A stretch of DNA of 34,329 nucleotides. It comes from Actinomycetota bacterium (GTDB lineage Bacteria; Actinomycetota; Acidimicrobiia; Acidimicrobiales; Ilumatobacteraceae). This document shows positions 19,882 through 28,761 of the stretch, in pieces. The stretch spans positions 1 through 34,329 of the forward strand of contig JAFMJD010000009.1 of assembly GCA_017853685.1 (NCBI GenBank), in the 5' to 3' direction. Position 1 is the first letter of the stretch. Each line of letters opens with the position of its first letter. The position numbers and the translations under genes are program-made. The notes beneath the pieces were generated by a model that searched no databases, was not told the DNA's origin, and saw only the letters and a program-made list of their open reading frames with translations.

Positions 19882-22800
19882 TCAGGCAAACGCCCCGACG
19901 TAGTCGTCGTAGTTCGTCTGCGACATCAAGTCGGCGTATCGGACCGGGCCGCCGGGAGCGGCGAGGGCCGAGGCCGATTTTCCGACTGACGCTCCCGTGC
20001 TGTTCCCCCCGAACTCTTTTTCGACGGTCATGGTGACGTCTTTCGAGAAGAAGGCGACCTCGACCGTCACGGTGAGTTCGGCCCGACCCTTCGCCACGCC
20101 GGGGGGCTTCACGTACGAAAGGGTGAGCAGGAACTCGATAGAGATCGTGATGATGCACAGCACCTCGACCCGGCCATTGAGACGCACGAAACCCGAGAGC
20201 TCGAGTTGCTCATCCGGATCGGTTCGCATACCGAAGTAGATGCCCGCCATCACGCTCACGCTGCCGCTGGCGATACCGATGTCGAACTGTGCTGCTGCAC
20301 CGAACTCGAGGGAGATCTCGAGCGAACGAATGCCGTTGAGGCCCAACTCGATTCCGAAGAACCCGCTGCCACCGAAGATTCCGACGGTGAGGAGGAACGG
20401 ACGGTCCTTGCGACTGACGTTGAACTTGGCCGTCATCGGATCCGAGTTGAACGGCAGCGTGATCAGCATGCCCACTTCGAGGTTGGACAGCGAGAACACG
20501 CCCACGGCCAATGTGGGCAGACCGAGCGTGAATCCGACGGCCACCTTGCTGGAGGACACATCGAAGATCGGGTTGAACTGGAGGCCCGAATCCTCGAGCG
20601 GCACCACATCGCCACCACTCGCGCTCGGGAGACTGTTGAACAATCCGCTCTCGGGTGCGAGGTACCGGCGCAACTCCATGATGTATTCGAGCGCGCCCTT
20701 GAACTCCACGTTCGCCAGGTTCGGTTCCACCTTGGCACCCGCGCCCGTCTTGGCCGAGAACGTGAGCGACGAGAACTGCAGGGTGATAAAGCCGAACTCG
20801 TCGATGCCAATGAGATTCACCCGGAAGTTCTTCAACTCGGCCCGGGCCTCGGCCTTGGTCTCGAGCTTGGACAGACTCGGCGACGACGTGAAGTCCGACG
20901 CACTCACGTCGTACTTCACCGTGGCCTCTGCGGCGATGATCAGTTCCGAGTTCGGACCCTCATCGGTGAAACTGTTCTGGAAGATGTCGAGCGGCGAGTT
21001 CTTGAGATTGGTTGTCGACCACCGATACTTGATGGTCATGCCGATCGGGATCTTCTGACTCTTCCCCAGAACCGTGACGGTCTTGTAGATGATCTCGGTG
21101 GTGAGACCAGGAATCTTGGGCTGTTCGAGATCGATGCTCGGCAGACTCGAACCACCACTGAACGCGCCCAGGATGTCGGGGAGTTCGATGCCGCCGAGGA
21201 TCTTCGGGAATCCGGAGAACCAATCGGCCGGATTGAAGTTCAACTTGCCGCCCACACCGCTGATGAGATCGGGCAACGACCCGAGGCTCGGCCAATTCCC
21301 CCCGAAGGTTCCGAGTACCGCCGAGAGTCCCGTGAGGCTGAAGTTCGGCGAGATCAATCCGCCGATCTGGCTGAGATCGGGAAACTCGATGTCGAGACCG
21401 GCGATGCTGGGCAGATCGAGGGACGGAATCGAACCGAGGTCGAACATTCGGGCGAAGACCTTGCCCACGGCATTCAGGTCCCCGAATCCCGAGCCGAGGT
21501 ACACGTCGGGGAAGCGGAAACCGAACACGCCACCGATACCCGCAAGATCGCCGAGGCCATCGAGTTTGATGGCGGCGAAATCCATCGCGGGGAACGAGAG
21601 ACCCTCGCCGAGGAGATCGCCGAGCAAATCGCCGAGTTGGCCGAGATTCAAGAGCCCCTTGAACGAGATGCCGAATGTAGGGAAGCTCGTCTTGCCCACG
21701 GTGTCCTCGCCGAACTCCGGCGCAAAGCCGATTCGCAACCCGTCGAGTTTGATGAGTCGGAAGTTGGCGTTCGGGTAGGCGTCGTAGGCATTGGCGAGCG
21801 CATTCCTGTTGGCCAACGACGGATCGACATACGTCGCCCGGGCAAACGCCAGTGGGATCTGGACCTGATGCTGTTGGCCCAACTGGTCGGTGACCGTGCA
21901 TGACCACCGAAACACCTCACCGCCGATCGTGGGGAAGTACGCGCTGGGTTGTACTGCGGTTCCACCAATGTCGGTCTTGGCGATGGGCGGTGTGCTCTCG
22001 GTGTCGATCGTGATGGTGGTGAAGGGGAATCGGCGACCGAACTCGTCGTCACCGCCGTAGGTGCGGTGCTTCTCCTTCACGACGATGAAGGTGTACGTGT
22101 GCAGGTACGCCACCGGTCCAGTCGATGCGCCAGTGCCCGTCGGTGTGATGAACACTCGCTCGGACACCGTGACTTCGGCGGCACGATGCAACGTGGGGTA
22201 CAGATACCCCTCGTACACGACCTTCACGAAGTAGTCGCGACCCGCAAAGGCCCGGTGCACGTAATTGATCAGGCCGAGGTTGTAACCGTTGCCGATGTGC
22301 TTCTCGAAGTCGCCCGACATGTCCACGGTGGCGCCGATACTCGACATGCGGAACCGTTTGGCCCGCAGCGCAGGCGGAGTGGGTGCGTACGGGTTCGGCT
22401 TGTAGGTGGTCTGCCCGACGAGTTGCCAACGGTCGTACGAGCCGGGCAGCGTGACGAATCCGAGATCGGGTGAGGCGATCGGTGGCGACGTCTCCTCCGG
22501 AGCGTTGAGCGGGTCGTAGTCGGGTGAGTTCGTCCACACGGCACGCAGGTCCGCGTCGCCGTACCCAGACCATGAGTCGTAGTCGAGATCGTTCGGTGTA
22601 ACACGATCAGCGCCGAAATCGACAAAGCGAAGGTTCACATCGCGCAGGGCCGATGACCACACTTCGGTTCGCCCGCCGTGGGTCACCGGAGTGAGCGAGT
22701 GCAACCACCGTCCGAACGATGTGGGCGTAAGGATCAGCCCATAGGGAAACTCGATCGCGGTTTCGGGCGCGTGATCGCCCACGAGTAGCGAATAGGACGC

Positions 22801-23493
22801 TCCTGCTCTCGGCTCGGCAAGCGGCTTCACTGACGGACCGGCCACGACTCCCGGTGTCCACACCCGACCGACGTCGGCTTCGGCCACCAGTGCAGGAGTG
22901 AACGCTCGGCTCGTCCAGTTGAGCAAGCCCGATTCGGTGAAGGGCACATCTGCCGCCGTGGGGTCGATCTCGAAGGCAAGACGACTCGGCGACCCGATGC
23001 GTGAGCGCAATGGCAACGCACGGTGCCAGCGCTTCGTGGCTCCGCTCCCGGTGGCGTACGGCACGCCGGCTTTCGGTGCAGCCGGACTGCCATCGGGATA
23101 ATCGCTTCCGGCTGGATCCTGGAAGTGCAGTGCCTCTTCGGCCACGTGCTGGGGAGGGAACTCCACCACGATGTACGCGGCACGACTTCCGTACTCCTTG
23201 GTGAGTCGTTCGGGCGACCCGGTCACCTGCAGGTTGTAGAAGGTGAAACGGAGATCGATGAGATCTGCGGCGCGCGAGAACGTGAACGTCCATGACGTCG
23301 GATTGTCGAACAGCGGCAGAGCGGGGCCGACGCTGCGAGCCGGTTCGCGTGCTGCCGCAGCAGCCAGTTCTGCCGGCGAGATGATGGTGGCTCCGGCGCC
23401 ACCGGCCATCAACGCGAGGAATCTGCGTCGTGACTGGGGCGCGACGAACTCATTCGGCTCGGCCTCGGGCCGATCGGCATCTCCACCTGCCAT
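19882..23493 (-). CDS. Giant Tat-exported uncharacterised protein (1203 aa) with Gly/Leu/Ile/Pro-rich middle and beta-rich C-terminus
   Basis: N-terminal QSRRRFLALMAGGAGATIISPAELAAAAA (twin-arginine S-R-R-x-F-L plus hydrophobic core); SD aggggag upstream; repeated [FL]P[DS][LI] motifs; C-terminal alternating beta-strand pattern (FLLTVGIFGGSGFFGIELGLNGIRSLEISLEFGAAAQFDIGIASGSVSVMAGIYFGM). Confidence 0.88.
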   Translation of the reverse strand: MAGGDADRPEAEPNEFVAPQSRRRFLALMAGGAGATIISPAELAAAAAREPARSVGPALPLFDNPTSWTFTFSRAADLIDLRFTFYNLQVTGSPERLTKEYGSRAAYIVVEFPPQHVAEEALHFQDPAGSDYPDGSPAAPKAGVPYATGSGATKRWHRALPLRSRIGSPSRLAFEIDPTAADVPFTESGLLNWTSRAFTPALVAEADVGRVWTPGVVAGPSVKPLAEPRAGASYSLLVGDHAPETAIEFPYGLILTPTSFGRWLHSLTPVTHGGRTEVWSSALRDVNLRFVDFGADRVTPNDLDYDSWSGYGDADLRAVWTNSPDYDPLNAPEETSPPIASPDLGFVTLPGSYDRWQLVGQTTYKPNPYAPTPPALRAKRFRMSSIGATVDMSGDFEKHIGNGYNLGLINYVHRAFAGRDYFVKVVYEGYLYPTLHRAAEVTVSERVFITPTGTGASTGPVAYLHTYTFIVVKEKHRTYGGDDEFGRRFPFTTITIDTESTPPIAKTDIGGTAVQPSAYFPTIGGEVFRWSCTVTDQLGQQHQVQIPLAFARATYVDPSLANRNALANAYDAYPNANFRLIKLDGLRIGFAPEFGEDTVGKTSFPTFGISFKGLLNLGQLGDLLGDLLGEGLSFPAMDFAAIKLDGLGDLAGIGGVFGFRFPDVYLGSGFGDLNAVGKVFARMFDLGSIPSLDLPSIAGLDIEFPDLSQIGGLISPNFSLTGLSAVLGTFGGNWPSLGSLPDLISGVGGKLNFNPADWFSGFPKILGGIELPDILGAFSGGSSLPSIDLEQPKIPGLTTEIIYKTVTVLGKSQKIPIGMTIKYRWSTTNLKNSPLDIFQNSFTDEGPNSELIIAAEATVKYDVSASDFTSSPSLSKLETKAEARAELKNFRVNLIGIDEFGFITLQFSSLTFSAKTGAGAKVEPNLANVEFKGALEYIMELRRYLAPESGLFNSLPSASGGDVVPLEDSGLQFNPIFDVSSSKVAVGFTLGLPTLAVGVFSLSNLEVGMLITLPFNSDPMTAKFNVSRKDRPFLLTVGIFGGSGFFGIELGLNGIRSLEISLEFGAAAQFDIGIASGSVSVMAGIYFGMRTDPDEQLELSGFVRLNGRVEVLCIITISIEFLLTLSYVKPPGVAKGRAELTVTVEVAFFSKDVTMTVEKEFGGNSTGASVGKSASALAAPGGPVRYADLMSQTNYDDYVGAFA

Positions 23494-23635
23494 CGTGTCC
23501 AGCTCCCCTCGCTGACGCTGCCATCACCCTAATTCACCGGCGACGACGGTGCGTCGGACGACGGGCGACGGGCGACGAAGCGGCGCAGCTCAGCACCGAT
23601 CACAGTTCGACCCGTCGGTTGCGTTGGAACGCCTC

Positions 23636-25075
23636 ATGACGACCACACCCGACTTCCCCATCTCCATCGAGCACCGCCACAAACCCTCCCGGCCCGACGT
23701 CGTTCGGGCCATGGGAGCGGTGGTGGGTGCTGCGGTGGGCGACGCGCTCGGAGCACCCTTCGAGTTCGCGATGGCGGGTGAGTTCGGCCGACGCTTTGCT
23801 GCGCCGGTGATCGGCGGTACCGGCGAGATGGTGGGCGGCGGCGTGTTCGGCTGGGCTCCCGGTGAGTTCACCGACGACACCCAGATGGCGATCGCCCTCG
23901 CCGAGGCACTGTTGGCGCACGGCGGATATGACCCTGACCGGGTATGGGAATGGTTCCGCACGTGGGTGGAGACCGCCCGTGACGTCGGCACCCGAACCGG
24001 TGCCTCGCTCGCCCACGCCGATTGGCGTTCGGTGCCCCGGAACACCTCGCACAGTGCGGGCAACGGAGCGCTGATGCGCGCCTTCCCGCTGGCGCTGGCC
24101 TTCGGTGGGGCCGACCGGGAAACCACCCGGGCGGTGGTGCTCCACCAAGCGGCGCTCACCCACCCCGACGAATCCGCCGGGTGGGGAGCATGGATCGCCG
24201 TCGAGATGATCCGTTCGGCGATCCGGGGCGGCGACGCGCTCGCCGAGATCGATGGACTGCTCGACGACATGCCCGATGAGCTGTCGGCGCAGTTCGCTGC
24301 ACTGCTCAGCCCGCGCTGGAAGCCGGGCGACTCCGCTCCCTCGAACGGGTCGGTGTGGGGATGCCTTGCCGAGGCCGTGTGGGCAGTGCGCTCCACCGAC
24401 TCCTACGAGGCCGCCATCACCGCAGCGATCGATCTCGGTGGCGACACCGACACGGTGGCGTGTGTGGTGGGCGCCATCGCCGGAGCGATGTACGGCATGC
24501 AGGCGATCCCGTCTCGCTGGGCCACCTATGTGCACGGGTCGCTCGACACTCCCACCGGGCGTCGCTCCTACTCGCTGTTCGACCTCCAGAACCTCGCCCG
24601 ACGACTCATGGGATTGGCCGTCAAGCCCGATACGCCTCCCGAGACACCGGCGGGGCCGATGGAGGTGGCTCCTTCGCTGCATGCAGCGGACCTCTTGGGT
24701 GCGGCGAGTGTGCCCACCGACTGGGCCGTGGTGTCACTGTGCCGAACCGGCGACCACTTCACTGCACACCCGGTGCGCCGCAACATCTACCTCATCGACG
24801 AAGAGGGCGACCACAACCTGTCGATCGGTGATGCAGTGCGCGACGCCGTGGATGCCATCGATGCGTTCTTGGCCGAGGGGCGCAACGTGGTTGTGCACTG
24901 CCACGGTGGGCGCAGCCGCACCGGGCTCGCGCTGAAGGCCTGGGCGATGCGCGCGTTCGGATACGACGAGCGTGCCGCACACGAGTGGCTCGAGGCCGCG
25001 TGGCACCGCTATCAGGACTACAACCGTGACTTCCTCGATTTCCTCCACTCGGAGTGGACGCCACAGGTCGGCTAG
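23636..25075 (+). CDS. ADP-ribosylglycohydrolase (DraG-like) fused to a C-terminal tyrosine/dual-specificity phosphatase-like domain
   Basis: AMGAVVGAAVGDALGAPFEF, FTDDTQMAIALAEALL, DLGGDTDTVACVVGAIAGAMYG (ARG metal-binding motifs); C-terminal NVVVHCHGGRSRTGLALKAW (HCx5R phosphatase loop). ATG at 23636. Confidence 0.9.
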   Translation: MTTTPDFPISIEHRHKPSRPDVVRAMGAVVGAAVGDALGAPFEFAMAGEFGRRFAAPVIGGTGEMVGGGVFGWAPGEFTDDTQMAIALAEALLAHGGYDPDRVWEWFRTWVETARDVGTRTGASLAHADWRSVPRNTSHSAGNGALMRAFPLALAFGGADRETTRAVVLHQAALTHPDESAGWGAWIAVEMIRSAIRGGDALAEIDGLLDDMPDELSAQFAALLSPRWKPGDSAPSNGSVWGCLAEAVWAVRSTDSYEAAITAAIDLGGDTDTVACVVGAIAGAMYGMQAIPSRWATYVHGSLDTPTGRRSYSLFDLQNLARRLMGLAVKPDTPPETPAGPMEVAPSLHAADLLGAASVPTDWAVVSLCRTGDHFTAHPVRRNIYLIDEEGDHNLSIGDAVRDAVDAIDAFLAEGRNVVVHCHGGRSRTGLALKAWAMRAFGYDERAAHEWLEAAWHRYQDYNRDFLDFLHSEWTPQVG

Positions 25076-25971
25076 CCAGCGGCGCGCTTGCGTGGATCGG
25101 CCGGGAACGCCGGCGCGGCAACCAGACGCTCGCTGATGCGCGCACAGCTCTCCACCAACTCCTCGAGTTGTGAACCGAGGCTGCGCACGAGACCGGCTTG
25201 CCCGTCGTCGGTGACGGCTTCGAGTCGTTCGCGCGCTACGCGCCCCGACTCGGTCAACATGCCATCGCGTACCCAACCACGCTCACCGAGCGATGCCGCA
25301 GCGGCTGCGATGCGCTCGGGTGCGAACCCCCGCGTGCCGCTGTACTCGCCGAGCGGGTAACCGAGCCAGAGCTCGGTGAACACGTTCATCTCCACGGCGT
25401 CGAGTCCCCACGAGACTCCCGCCGCGAGGTGCACATCGCCGCGGTGTTCGCGCACCAGCTCGGCCGCTCGCCACAGCCGACCCGCCGGTGTCTCGGGCCG
25501 CGGCAGTGAACGCAGTGCCGCGAACAACGGCCGGCCCATCGGATCGAGACCATCGATCGCTGCGAGCAATGCATCGGCGAGTGGTGCCGCTTCGGCATCG
25601 GTGACGTACTGCCCAAGACTCTCGCTCGCGCCCAGTGCACGTGCATGCAGCACGTCGTCACGCGATGCTGCGGCCACACCCTGCTCGTACACCGCGGTGA
25701 GCAGACCCGGCTCGAACACCCCGAAGGTGGCGACCACTACTGACGCCGACGGTGTTCCGAGTGCTGCTGCTCGTCCCCACACGTACGCATCGAAGAAGCC
25801 GAGTCCGAGCCCTGCGAGCCGCTCCATGGGCGGTCGTGACCACCAGCCGTGGGTTGCGATGGGCTCGAGCGCGTCGCGCAAGCGTCGGGCCACAGTTGCG
25901 GGCACCACGGGCTCGGGGATCGGTTCGGCGGCGGGGACGAAGAACACCGCCACGACATCGTCGTAGGTCAT
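25072..25971 (-). CDS. SCO6745-like helix-rich actinobacterial protein
   Basis: RRLRDALEPIATHGWWSRPPMERLAGLGLGFFDAYVWGRAAALGTPSASVVVATFGVFEPGLL: pattern recalled for SCO6745-type proteins; not verified by search. Confidence 0.65.
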   Translation of the reverse strand: MTYDDVVAVFFVPAAEPIPEPVVPATVARRLRDALEPIATHGWWSRPPMERLAGLGLGFFDAYVWGRAAALGTPSASVVVATFGVFEPGLLTAVYEQGVAAASRDDVLHARALGASESLGQYVTDAEAAPLADALLAAIDGLDPMGRPLFAALRSLPRPETPAGRLWRAAELVREHRGDVHLAAGVSWGLDAVEMNVFTELWLGYPLGEYSGTRGFAPERIAAAAASLGERGWVRDGMLTESGRVARERLEAVTDDGQAGLVRSLGSQLEELVESCARISERLVAAPAFPADPRKRAAG

Positions 25972-26022
25972 GCAGCGATCCTGCCAGAGCGCAACACGCC
26001 GCGCTCCGGTCGACGCTCTTCG

Positions 26023-27675
26023 TTACTTGTCGCGCAATTCGCGCCGAAGGATCTTGCCGGTAGTGGTCTTGGGCAACTCGTCGACGATCTCGACCTGACG
26101 CGGATACTTGTAGGCAGCCATACGTTCCTTGCAGAACGCGATGATCTCCTCGGGTGTTGCCGTGGTGCCCGGCTTGAGCGACACGAACGCCTTCACGGAC
26201 TCGCCTCGGTACTCGTCGGGCACACCGATCACCGCAGCCTCACGCACCGACGCGTGACCGTACAGAACGTCTTCCACTTCGCGGGGCCACACCTTGTAGC
26301 CCGAGGCGTTGATCATGTCCTTCTTGCGATCGACGATGTAGAACCAGCCGTTCGCGTCCATGAATCCCACGTCGCCGGTGTAGAGGCGACCGTTGGGGAT
26401 GGACTTCTGGGTCTCCTCGGGCTTGTTCCAGTAGCCGGCCACCACCTGGGGCCCCTCGGTGACGATCTCGCCGATCTCGCCGGTCGGCATCTCCTGGCCG
26501 TCCTCGCCGATGATGCGCACCACTGTGTTGAAGATCGGTACTCCCACCGAGAGCGCACCCGAGGTGGGATCCACCGGGGTCTCGGCGTACAACGGCACGC
26601 CGTGCGACGGCGATGTGGTCTCGGTGAGTCCGTAGATGTTGTGGATCTGATGACCGAATCGCTGCTTGAACGCATCGGCGATCGCCGGTGCGATGGGTGC
26701 GCCACCCGAATAGATCTTGTGGAGCGACGCCAGGTCCTCCGGGGTGACACCGGGAGTGTTCGACAAGGCGATGAACACTGTGATGGCACCCACCGTGAAG
26801 GTGGGGCGATGTTCGCGGATGGCATCGAGCATCACATTGGGCTCGAACCGGTACGCCAACACGAGTGTGGCGGGCAACAGGAACGAGATCGTGATGTGGG
26901 CGATGAGCCCGGTGATGTGGAACAGCGGTGCCACGCCGAGCACGACCTCGTCGGAGGTGAGACTGATCCAGTCCCGATAGGCCTGCGAGTTGAACACCAC
27001 GTTGCCGTGGGTGTTCATGGCTCCCTTCGGGACACCCGTGGTTCCCGACGTGTACGTGAGGAACGCAACATCACTCGGTGCGAGCGACACCGCCGGGTTG
27101 GTTGCCCCGCGGTGCGCCTCGATGAGACCGAGCATGTCGATGGTTCCGTCGTGACGCTCACGATGCACATCTTTGAACAGTCGGGCATCGTTGCGCGTCT
27201 GGTACTCCAACTCCGATGTGGTGATCACCGTGCGCACCGCGGTGCCGGGAATCACCTCACGCGCCACCTGCCCGTACAGGCTCTCGAGGCACACCAACAC
27301 CGTTGCGCCCGAGTCCTTGAGCATGTAGTCCAGTTCGCGTTGACGGTTCATCGGGTTTACCGACACCATCACACCGCCCGCTTTCCAGGTGCCGAGCATG
27401 GCGATGAGGAACTGCGGGATGTTCTGCAAGTAGACGGCAAGCCGATCGCCGGCACGAAAACCGTTCGACAGCAACCCGGCCGCGAATGCGGTGCTCTGTG
27501 CATCGAGATCGGCCACGGTGAGCGTGGCATCGAAATACTTGATGGCGATGTGTTCGGGCTTGCGCTGTGCCGCAGCCCGGAACATGTCCAGTGCATTCGT
27601 GAACTCGGGTGTGATGTCCGTGGGTGTCCCGGCTCGGTAGCTGCGGAGCCAGGGGCGATCGGCTGCCGTCGTCAT
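26023..27675 (-). CDS. AMP-dependent synthetase / long-chain acyl-CoA ligase
   Basis: VAFLTYTSGTTGVPKGAMNTHGN; IYGLTETTSPSHG; GRLYTGDVGFMDANGWFYIVDRKKDMINASGYKVWPREVEDVL; PKTTTGKILRRELRDK: full ANL motifs. SD gaggag upstream. Confidence 0.97.
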   Translation of the reverse strand: MTTAADRPWLRSYRAGTPTDITPEFTNALDMFRAAAQRKPEHIAIKYFDATLTVADLDAQSTAFAAGLLSNGFRAGDRLAVYLQNIPQFLIAMLGTWKAGGVMVSVNPMNRQRELDYMLKDSGATVLVCLESLYGQVAREVIPGTAVRTVITTSELEYQTRNDARLFKDVHRERHDGTIDMLGLIEAHRGATNPAVSLAPSDVAFLTYTSGTTGVPKGAMNTHGNVVFNSQAYRDWISLTSDEVVLGVAPLFHITGLIAHITISFLLPATLVLAYRFEPNVMLDAIREHRPTFTVGAITVFIALSNTPGVTPEDLASLHKIYSGGAPIAPAIADAFKQRFGHQIHNIYGLTETTSPSHGVPLYAETPVDPTSGALSVGVPIFNTVVRIIGEDGQEMPTGEIGEIVTEGPQVVAGYWNKPEETQKSIPNGRLYTGDVGFMDANGWFYIVDRKKDMINASGYKVWPREVEDVLYGHASVREAAVIGVPDEYRGESVKAFVSLKPGTTATPEEIIAFCKERMAAYKYPRQVEIVDELPKTTTGKILRRELRDK

Positions 27676-27723
27676 TGCAGTTCTCCTCTGCGTGCTGATG
27701 GAAGTGGTCGTGGTTTAGAGTCG

Positions 27724-28680
27724 CTACTTGATGGTGATCGGATTCACCGGCGCACCGGTTCCGCTCACCACCTTGAGCGGGGCTGCTGCGTACAGGAAGG
27801 TGTACTGCTTGTCCTGCGCGCAATCCTCGCCGAGCGGGTCGAGGTCGACGATTTCGGTGAAAAGCACCCCGAGATTGCGCATGAGCGCGCAGTGCAGCGG
27901 GAGCGCAACACCGCTTGCGGGATCGTAGGTGACCTCGTTGGCGATGGTGTCGGTGACGAGATTCGGGATCTCCATGTCCTGGAACCACTTCACCAACTCG
28001 GCGCTGTGCGTGAGTCCCGGCTCGACGAAGTCCTGGTAGAATTTCTCGCGGCCGTACTTATAGAACGTGCTGATGAACCCGGTGCGGATGAGCAGCACGT
28101 CGCGCTTCTCGATCTCGGTTCCCTGCGCACGAGCACACGCCATGAGGTCTTCGTGCGTGAAGGTCTCTCCCTTGTCGAGTGCCTCCTTGCCGCGGAAACG
28201 CGCCATGTCCAACAGGATCCCGCGACCCACCACACCTTTCTCGGCGATCGGGAGCACCGACGCCTTCGTGAGGCCACCGATGGTGGAGTTGGCGTCGTAG
28301 CCGTTGTAGATGACGCCGTCGTACCAGACGTGCCCAAGTGCGTCGTACTGCGTGGATCCCTGCAGGAACGCCGTGATGAAGTCGTCGGCATAGTGCAGTC
28401 CGCCCGGGAACTGGGGGGCCTTGTCGCCATGCCACGATCCCTCGTCGAACACCATCAGTCGTTCGGCACCGCGCCGGCCGGGCCACACGGGGTCACCCGC
28501 CGGATCACACATGCGCACCTGCAGGGTGTGCACCTTGCCCTGCTTCACGTGGCGAATGCCGCGCATCACCTGGGCGGCATCGAGGTAGTTCAGCGCACCG
28601 ATCTCGTCGTCGGGCCCCCACTTGCCCCAGTTCTTCGGCGAATCCTTGAGCAGTTCGCCCATCGACGGCACAACAGTCAT
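27724..28680 (-). CDS. Cyclase family protein (kynurenine formamidase-like)
   Basis: NWGKWGPDDEIGALNYLDAAQVM; ITAFLQGSTQYDALGHVWYDGVIYNGY; LLIRTGF; HCALMRNLGVLFTEIVDLDPL: putative cyclase (PF04199-type) pattern. Confidence 0.9.
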   Translation of the reverse strand: MTVVPSMGELLKDSPKNWGKWGPDDEIGALNYLDAAQVMRGIRHVKQGKVHTLQVRMCDPAGDPVWPGRRGAERLMVFDEGSWHGDKAPQFPGGLHYADDFITAFLQGSTQYDALGHVWYDGVIYNGYDANSTIGGLTKASVLPIAEKGVVGRGILLDMARFRGKEALDKGETFTHEDLMACARAQGTEIEKRDVLLIRTGFISTFYKYGREKFYQDFVEPGLTHSAELVKWFQDMEIPNLVTDTIANEVTYDPASGVALPLHCALMRNLGVLFTEIVDLDPLGEDCAQDKQYTFLYAAAPLKVVSGTGAPVNPITIK

Positions 28681-28701
28681 CGGTCAACCCTTTCGGTTCA
28701 G

Positions 28702-28721
28702 TACCGAACGATCGCTCGGTA
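28702..28721. promoter_or_regulatory. Candidate TetR operator upstream of the cyclase/acyl-CoA ligase genes
   Basis: TACCGAACGATCGCTCGGTA: 20-bp palindrome broken by one symmetric mismatch pair; 21 bp upstream of the cyclase ATG and beside a TetR gene. Confidence 0.65.
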
Positions 28722-28761
28722 GACCGGGACGATACGATGCCTTTCCCGCGATCGTCAAGGG

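Noticed and set aside
20206-21903. 565-aa plus-strand ORF inside the giant Tat gene
   Set aside because: Antisense shadow ORF; Glu/Arg/His-rich composition reflects the complement of the Gly/Leu/Ile/Pro-rich sense frame.
23550-23578. Short gacgggc/gacgacgg tandem motif upstream of the ARG-phosphatase gene
   Set aside because: Only about two full copies in GC-rich DNA; not enough to claim a repeat or regulatory element.
25849-28722. 957-aa plus-strand ORF (largest plus-strand ORF on the track)
   Set aside because: It is antisense to the well-supported acyl-CoA ligase and cyclase genes; the His/Arg/Glu-rich, low-information translation is typical of a high-GC shadow frame.
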